Assembly: GCA_900752305.1 (NCBI GenBank)
Contig: CAADUV010000193.1
Span: forward strand, 1-13,030
DNA length: 13,030 bases
From: an uncultured Oscillospiraceae bacterium
GTDB lineage: Bacteria; Bacillota; Clostridia; Oscillospirales; Oscillospiraceae
Direction of reading: 5' to 3'
Positions 10,968 through 13,030 of the stretch are shown here, in pieces. The notes under the pieces are model-generated. The model had not been told where the DNA came from and did no database searches. It saw nothing but the letters and a program-made list of their open reading frames with translations. The translations under genes and the position numbers were made by a program. Every line of letters starts with the position of its first letter. Within the stretch, counting starts at the first letter, position 1.

Positions 10968-13030
10968 TTAGGGTTTCCGCTCCACCAGCTCCAGCAGCCG
11001 TCTGCGCTTGGTGCGGGTGTCCCCTGTGATTTGCAGCTTGGAATAGATCTGGTTCATATACTGCTTGACCGTCCCCTCCGACAAAAACAGCTGCTGGGCG
11101 ATCTCCCGGTTGGTTAAGTGCCGCGCCATCAGCTGGGTGATCTCCACCTCCCGCCGGGTCAGCTGCTCCAAGGCGGCGGGACGAGCACCTTGCTCTCGTA
11201 TCTGGGCGCAGCGGGTTTCGTACGCCTCGCCCAAAGCAGTCATCTGTGCGACCTGTTCCGTCTGGGGCAGGGTGGGCAGCAGGCCGCGCAGATAGCGGAA
11301 GTTTTCCACAAAGGGGAGGATAAAACCGTCCGCTCCTGCTGCCTGCAGTGCTTCTTCCAACAGCGGCTTGGCCTCGGTCGCTTTGTCCAGCATGGCGTAG
11401 GCGGCGGCGGTCTGGAGGCGGATATGCAGTTCCGCTAGCGCGTAGTGCATTCCCTGACACAGCTGCAGCAGCCCCTCGCTCCGACCGATGACCTTGGCGT
11501 AGGCCCCCTGCGCCAAATACACCTGATTTTCGATCAGCTCCATCATGGGACGGCAGGGCGCCAGGAAGTTGACGTTGGCCAGCTTGTGCTCCCGGAACAG
11601 GGTGGGCGCCTGCTCCGGCTGACCCACCAGGGCGTAGTAATAGGCGCAGATGCTCTCAAAGATGTGCAGCCACATGGTGTTATGGCTCTGCATCAGCTCT
11701 TTTCGCTTTTGCGCGAAGGAATACCGCTCCTGGGTGTCCACGCAGAGGGAGAGCCGCCGTTCCAAAAAGTCACAGCAGAGGGCCATGTTCTCCTGCCCGT
11801 TTTCGGCGATGCGGGCGTAGGCCCGCTCCAACAGGATGCTGGTGTCCGCGAAACGCCCCTGCAGAAAGGCCGCCTCGCCGCTCATCACCAGCTCCGCTCC
11901 GTCGCCATGCCCCTGGGTCAGCTTGTAGTAGTGGGGCATGCAGTCGTTCATCTCCGCCAGCTCCTTGTCCAGCGCCCCCGGCTCCCGGTGGAACATCATC
12001 AGCACCGACGGCGACCCAAAGGTCCAGCTCCCCTCGTTGCGGATGCTCACCGCCGGACGGGACATTTGGGCGCTGGCGCTCCGGTGGAGACGGCTCATCT
12101 CGGTGATGTCGTTGTACATCAGGAAGCTCAGGATCAGATCCCGTTCCCCCAGCAGGTTCCCCCGCTCCTCCTCCGGCCACTCCGGGTGGGTGCGGATGGC
12201 GTCCTCCAGCAGCCCTTTCAGTTCCATCATCTTGGGGATCTGCCGCCAGGTGAACATCCGGCGCATGAGCACCAAAATGGTCAGCGGATGCTCCTGCAGC
12301 ACCGCTTTCGGACACCGCTCCAAGAACGCCAGCACCGTCTCCGGCTTCAGCGCAGCCAACAGGATCCCTGCGTCTGCCTGGATGACCTGGAGGGCAGCGT
12401 CATAGTTGCCGCAGGCTTGATAGGCGTCCAGGGCGTAGAGATATTGCTGGTGGGCTTGATACCAGTCGCCGTAGCGGCTGCGGTAGGCGTTCTGTTTGGA
12501 GACGTCCAGCTGAGCGAACGCCCGCTCCGCACAGGCCTTCATCATGTGGTGGAACCGGAAGGTTACGCCGTCGGACAGGCGGGTCACAAAGGCGTTCTGC
12601 TCGGTCAGGGCGGCGAGGGTCTGGTTGGTCTCCGGGTCTTCGGTGATGAACCGTGCCATCTCCGCGGAAAACTCGTCGGCCAGCCCCATGACTGCCAAAA
12701 ACTCCTGCCGCTGGGGAGAGAGGGGGTCGATGAGGGCGTTGAAGAACATCTCATAAATGTCCGACTGCGTATCGGGCAGCGTTCCCTGTTCTGCGAAAAA
12801 GCACAGGTTCAGATAGACCGCGGAAAACCACCCCTCGCTGGAGTGGAGCAGGGCGGCGATGTCCGCTTCCTGCAAGGGAATTCCACAGCGGTGTGCATAA
12901 GTGGCCAGTTCCCGATGGTTCAGACGCAGGTGCTCTGCGGTGATCTGATGGAGCTTCCCACCCAAACGCACCACTTCGCCGCGGGGGAGGAACCGGTCTC
13001 GGCTGGCCACGATGACGTGGACGTTCTCCG
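10968..13030 (-). CDS. MalT/LAL-type LuxR transcriptional regulator (partial)
   Basis: The gene is open to the right edge and its N-terminus, including the P-loop ATPase core, is outside the window. The visible part is about 687 residues; the reading frame before the GTG codon at 13010 continues as ENVHVI, the strand preceding the ASRDRF segment typical of MalT-like NTPase domains, so the GTG is not the start. Counting from that GTG: a winged-helix-like region contains SEGWFSAVYL (59-68) and FRFHHMM (151-157), a long helical-repeat (TPR-like) sensor region spans about 170-600, and a C-terminal LuxR helix-turn-helix (LTRREVEI...NREIAQQLFLSEGTVKQYM) lies at about 617-677. Such proteins bind a ligand through the repeat region, oligomerise with ATP and activate transcription. 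It lies directly upstream of the lipoprotein operon and is its likely regulator by position. Confidence 0.9.
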   Translation of the reverse strand, partial: ENVHVIVASRDRFLPRGEVVRLGGKLHQITAEHLRLNHRELATYAHRCGIPLQEADIAALLHSSEGWFSAVYLNLCFFAEQGTLPDTQSDIYEMFFNALIDPLSPQRQEFLAVMGLADEFSAEMARFITEDPETNQTLAALTEQNAFVTRLSDGVTFRFHHMMKACAERAFAQLDVSKQNAYRSRYGDWYQAHQQYLYALDAYQACGNYDAALQVIQADAGILLAALKPETVLAFLERCPKAVLQEHPLTILVLMRRMFTWRQIPKMMELKGLLEDAIRTHPEWPEEERGNLLGERDLILSFLMYNDITEMSRLHRSASAQMSRPAVSIRNEGSWTFGSPSVLMMFHREPGALDKELAEMNDCMPHYYKLTQGHGDGAELVMSGEAAFLQGRFADTSILLERAYARIAENGQENMALCCDFLERRLSLCVDTQERYSFAQKRKELMQSHNTMWLHIFESICAYYYALVGQPEQAPTLFREHKLANVNFLAPCRPMMELIENQVYLAQGAYAKVIGRSEGLLQLCQGMHYALAELHIRLQTAAAYAMLDKATEAKPLLEEALQAAGADGFILPFVENFRYLRGLLPTLPQTEQVAQMTALGEAYETRCAQIREQGARPAALEQLTRREVEITQLMARHLTNREIAQQLFLSEGTVKQYMNQIYSKLQITGDTRTKRRRLLELVERKP

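Noticed and set aside
11770..12315. Minus-strand frame of 181 codons overlapping the LuxR-type regulator
   Set aside because: It lies in another frame of a protein with clear domains, and its Gly/Ala/Pro/Arg-rich translation is typical of GC-rich shadow frames.

Overview
The window reads as a chromosomal piece of a GC-rich, Gram-positive gut Clostridia, most likely Oscillospiraceae/Oscillospirales. This is an inference from GC-rich coding sequence with AT-rich promoters, strong AGGAGG-type ribosome binding sites, short T-tracted terminators, several lipobox lipoproteins, and the mix NhaC antiporter, HI0933/BaiN-type flavoprotein, SatP-type acetate transporter, lipoprotein serpin and large MalT-type LuxR regulators. 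No tRNA, rRNA, CRISPR array, insertion sequence or phage gene was seen.

Layout, left to right. (1) Positions 1-90 hold two terminator-like hairpins and no gene. (2) 91-2217, minus strand: an NhaC-family antiporter and, upstream of it, a small lipoprotein with its own promoter and terminator. (3) 2382-3596, plus strand: an HI0933/BaiN-like FAD enzyme, divergent from the lipoprotein. (4) 3647-4462, minus strand: a Sel1-repeat protein, convergent with the flavoprotein through a bidirectional terminator. (5) 4652-6040, plus strand: a lipoprotein serpin, divergent from the Sel1 gene. (6) 6101-6661, minus strand: a SatP/YaaH acetate transporter, convergent with the serpin. (7) 6662-7120 is a long AT-rich intergenic region with two divergent promoters and several inverted repeats. 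(8) 7121-7315 and 7504-8112, plus strand: a tiny PspC-domain membrane protein, then a single-pass membrane protein with a coiled coil that I do not recognise. (9) 8184-13030, all minus strand: the C-terminal two-thirds of a large MalT/LAL-type LuxR regulator (cut by the right edge), a short DUF2442-like gene, and three consecutive lipoproteins spaced 14-31 bases apart.

Most genes look like single-gene units, each with a recognisable promoter and a strong terminator. The exception is the right-hand block. There a one-component regulator sits directly upstream of a compact DUF2442-lipoprotein-lipoprotein-lipoprotein operon, separated by a three-armed repeat that can fold either as a terminator or as a competing hairpin. 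I saw no convincing separate promoter for that operon. The regulator and the lipoproteins may therefore form one sensing and response unit at the cell envelope.

The other highlight is the serpin. Its reactive centre loop can be placed by counting from the hinge, giving a Met-Ser scissile bond followed by x-Pro-Pro, the same arrangement as human alpha-1-antitrypsin. That suggests a surface-anchored inhibitor of elastase-like proteases in the gut. Five of the eleven genes encode predicted lipoproteins, so the window is strongly biased towards envelope functions.
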